Origin: Trichosphaerium sp. ATCC 40318
Taxonomy: Eukaryota; Discosea; Flabellinia; Trichosidae
Direction of reading: 5' to 3'
DNA length: 64,000 nucleotides
Assembly (NCBI GenBank): GCA_038496445.1
Contig: JALMLS010000455.1
Location: 62,001 to 126,000 of the forward strand
Part shown: positions 60,948-64,000 of the stretch, one piece after another
How positions within the stretch are numbered: the stretch's first letter is position 1
How the letters are laid out: the number at the start of each line of letters is the position of its first letter
The notes under the pieces: generated by a model
Seen by the model: the letters and a program-made list of their open reading frames with translations, nothing else
Told to the model about the DNA's origin: nothing
The model's database searches: none
Program-made: the position numbers and the translations under genes

Positions 60948-61272
60948 GATGGCTTATAATGGACCTACACCAGTAAAGAACGCACGAAATATATGTCAAA
61001 CAATGTCATCGGTTTTAAACCTAATTATTAGCATTACCGCAATGAATCGAGCAATAGGTGTTTACTTTGGGCCAGAAACATTCGGCTGGCACACAACCTA
61101 ACACAACCTAACCGTTAAACCGTTAAGCGTAAGAAACGAAGATGAAACGCCAAAAAAAAAACGGATTGCAGTGACAAGGAGTGGAGAACATACGTTGGCG
61201 ATAAAATAAATAACCGTTACAAAAGCAGGCAAAATAACGAATTAAACGAAGTGGAGTATGAAGCATGAAGGA
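60948..61272. other. Spacer between dioxygenase start and H3 3' end
   Basis: Contains the dioxygenase promoter and the H3 3' flank. The plus ORF 60766-61101 is antisense to the dioxygenase 5' exons. A short tandem AACCTAACAC/AACCTAACCG near 61095-61115 is seen. Confidence 0.35.
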
Positions 61273-61288
61273 GGTGTTAAAAAACACC
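61273..61288 (-). terminator. Histone-type 3' stem-loop of H3 mRNA
   Basis: On the minus strand GGTGTTTTTTAACACC: a 6-bp stem with a TTTT loop, placed 27 bp after the H3 stop. The identical hairpin follows H4. It has the size and loop of replication-dependent histone mRNA 3' ends (SLBP target). Confidence 0.75.
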
Positions 61289-61314
61289 AAGAGTAAACCT
61301 AAGGTACAAGCAAT

Positions 61315-62420
<1,106 letters not shown>

Positions 62421-62441
62421 ATGGTTTATCAAAAGAATTTG

Positions 62442-62457
62442 GTGTTTTTTAACACCT
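62442..62457 (+). terminator. Histone-type 3' stem-loop of H4 mRNA
   Basis: GGTGTTTTTTAACACC, 6-bp stem and T4 loop, followed by TCCTTTATGCTTC. The same hairpin plus TCCTTCATGCTTC follows H3, so both the stem-loop and the downstream 13 bases are conserved, as expected for a histone downstream element. Confidence 0.8.
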
Positions 62458-62641
62458 CCTTTATGCTTCAAACTCGACTTGGTTTAATTTTCATTACTGT
62501 TTTAACGGTTATTTTTTGTTTCTGTTTTAGTACAAGGGGACGTTTAAACGGAGTTCGAGATGCTAACGATTGTCTGTTTGTTGATTCCTTTTTATTTTAC
62601 ATTATTTTATTTTTTTTCTCTTTCTGTTTCGCCTAGCCAAG

Positions 62642-64000
62642 CTATTCATACAGTTTCTTCCTTGTTCTTGTTGTGTTGTAATAAACAGCTTCACCGTCTG
62701 TTTTATAATCAGGTTCAAATGTGTTTTCATCATCTGACACTAAAGATTGCATATATTCATTGGTAGCTGTAAACATTGAATGATTCCTTTGATGAGAAGT
62801 AACTGCATCAGGTTGTGACCTCTCATTAATAGCTGATTGTGATTTACTTGGTGCAAGAGAATGAGACTTATCTTTAGGTTTCTTACGTCTGCGTCTAAAC
62901 AAGAAACTTAGCTGTGGGTAAAAGAAAAAAATAGCAAGAAATAGTCTTTCGATAAACTCCAAATACGTGATGTTCTTTCGGGTACGTTTTTGTCCCTTTC
63001 GGAACTAATAGCAGTGAAGCAATGATGAGCAAACTTATAACAAAGTAATCTTCGTTTTGAGGCCAATAAAAGAGTACTCTGAATTACTGTTTTTGCAAGA
63101 AAAACCCAAAAATTCAATTTTGTATTTTTTGTAGACGTGCAATTACCCCAAGTGATGCCATGTTGTAGATTCATAGTGAACCACAACGTGTTGGTCAACA
63201 TTTGAGATATAAAAAATTAATGCAGATAAATACGTTGCATACCTTAGTAGTCTTTTGCTGCTGAACTCTAATTTAACTGAACGGCTTGGAGCTTCAGTTG
63301 ACTTGTTTTTCCTATTAGTACTATCACGTGCTGTTCTCATACGTGGTGCACTTTTTCTTTTTTCTCTCTTTGTTTGTGCACGTCTTGCTAGTTTTAGTTC
63401 CTTCTTCTTAGATGGAACACGATGTGATTTTGAACCTCCTTTTCTAGGTACATTGTTCACATTGATTTTTATATTACTTGTATTGGGTTTTGAACCACTG
63501 GCTTTAGATGCATTATTATACACTCTCATAGATGGTGAATTATGTGATGTCATCTTAGGTATAAAATCCATATTTGTTGACTCAGAGAGAGATAAGTTAT
63601 CCCATAGTTGCTCTGTTAAATCATTCTTGGCTACAACAGAAATGAGTCAAGTCCAAAAAAGGGTAAAAAAAAGTGAAACGAGACACTTCAATTATGTTTT
63701 AGTCATAAATAATAACAAGTGTAGCGTGTAGAAAGAAAGGTAAGAAGATTAACTACCTGGCAAAAACCAAACTACGAGGGTTTTGCAAAGAAAAAAATGA
63801 GAAAAGAAACAACCCAAAAAGAATGCTTACGTGCTCCATATCCTTTAAAGGATATTTGATTTGTGTTTGGTGATTCTACAGGCTCATCATCTGTAGACTC
63901 CATAGCTGTTGCTAAGCTATCTAGAATTTTTAAGTCTTGCTGTAGAGAAGACTCTTCACTATCTATTGCGCTACTACTTATAGTAGACTCAATTTTACTT
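62642..64000 (-). CDS. Basic disordered protein, 5' part beyond window edge
   Basis: Minus-strand exons end at TAG/TAA 62642 with KKLYE. From right to left: acidic SSAIDSEESSLQQDLKILD and TAMESTDDEPVESPNTNQI (63840-64000), then WDNLSLSESTNMDFIPKMT, basic KINVNNVPRKGGSKSHRVP, KKKELKLARRAQTKREKRK and SAPRMRTARDSTNRKNKST (63250-63600). A possible hydrophobic segment near 63000-63080 (FVISLLIIASLLLV in one frame) follows, then FRRRRKKPKDKSHSLAPSK and DYKTDGEAVYYNTTRTRKK. If the hydrophobic exon is real it is a single-pass membrane protein with a basic luminal or cytosolic arm, similar in style to the gene at 46768-49018. The start lies beyond 64000; function unknown. Confidence 0.5.

Noticed and set aside
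60766-61101. 111-residue plus-strand ORF
   Set aside because: It is antisense to the two short 5' exons of the AlkB-like gene, which splice in phase with good sites.
63255-63731. 158-residue hydrophobic plus-strand ORF
   Set aside because: Shadow of the Lys/Arg/Ser-rich minus-strand exon; reverse complements of Lys codons give Phe/Leu runs.

Overview
This is an intron-rich, gene-dense stretch of nuclear DNA from a eukaryote, most likely a unicellular protist or fungus-like microbe. It is AT-rich by inspection. Genes lie on both strands with short spacers. Introns are mostly about 40-160 bp, usually start GTACG/GTAAG and end (T)TAG or CAG, and often carry T-runs. Stop codons behave as in the standard code. 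I could not assign the clade. The gene set (heterotrimeric G-alpha, calcineurin B, ELMO, Cyc8/Ssn6-type TPR protein, VPS4 and CHMP5, GT27-like glycosyltransferase, F-box/SNF2) excludes prokaryotes but fits several eukaryotic lineages. Exon joins were made by hand from GT/AG sites, reading phase and family conservation. Gene outer limits are firmer than internal splice sites.

Left part (1-16 kb): a secretory type I membrane protein; 3'(2'),5'-bisphosphate nucleotidase; an F-box protein with about 14 near-identical GVHTI leucine-rich repeats; an unfamiliar basic nuclear-type protein; a broken F-box relative beside a 5'-truncated LINE copy with a poly(A) tail and 16-bp target duplications; a large F-box/SNF2 helicase; and a frame-broken GVHTI-LRR copy. 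Three members or remnants of the same F-box/LRR family thus lie within about 10 kb.

Middle (16-38.5 kb): a PA-domain multi-span membrane protein, two low-complexity Gly/Tyr-rich small proteins, a Golgi-type GalNAc-transferase-like enzyme divergent from an ELMO/LMO-ARM protein, a basic Ser/Arg-rich protein, a MORN-SAM protein with puzzling in-frame stops, a beta-trefoil (fascin-like) protein, a small secreted or anchored protein, a coiled-coil protein, an Mpv17-family membrane protein, a LolD/MacB-type ABC ATPase and poorly resolved small genes.

Right part (38.7-64 kb): VPS4, a polyamine-oxidase-type flavoenzyme, a WD40-like protein whose start codon is 15 bp from that of divergent calcineurin B, a 56-aa Cys protein, a tail-anchored basic protein, a Cyc8/Ssn6-like TPR corepressor, CHMP5, G-alpha, a free-standing Sin3-type PAH protein, a membrane protein, a C2 protein, an AlkB-like dioxygenase, and a divergent H3/H4 histone pair. 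The histone pair has a mirror-image CCAAT-bearing promoter element and 3' stem-loops. A basic protein runs off the right edge.

Functional themes are ESCRT-III disassembly (VPS4, CHMP5), G-protein/Ca2+/ELMO signalling, chromatin and transcription (H3, H4, Cyc8-like, PAH, SNF2) and F-box adaptors. Apart from the histone pair this looks like ordinary linkage, not a dedicated cluster. The most unusual signals are the GVHTI-LRR family, an intronic MITE family, an excess of the palindrome CACGTG, the altered H3 tail, and the stop/intron ambiguity in the MORN-SAM gene.
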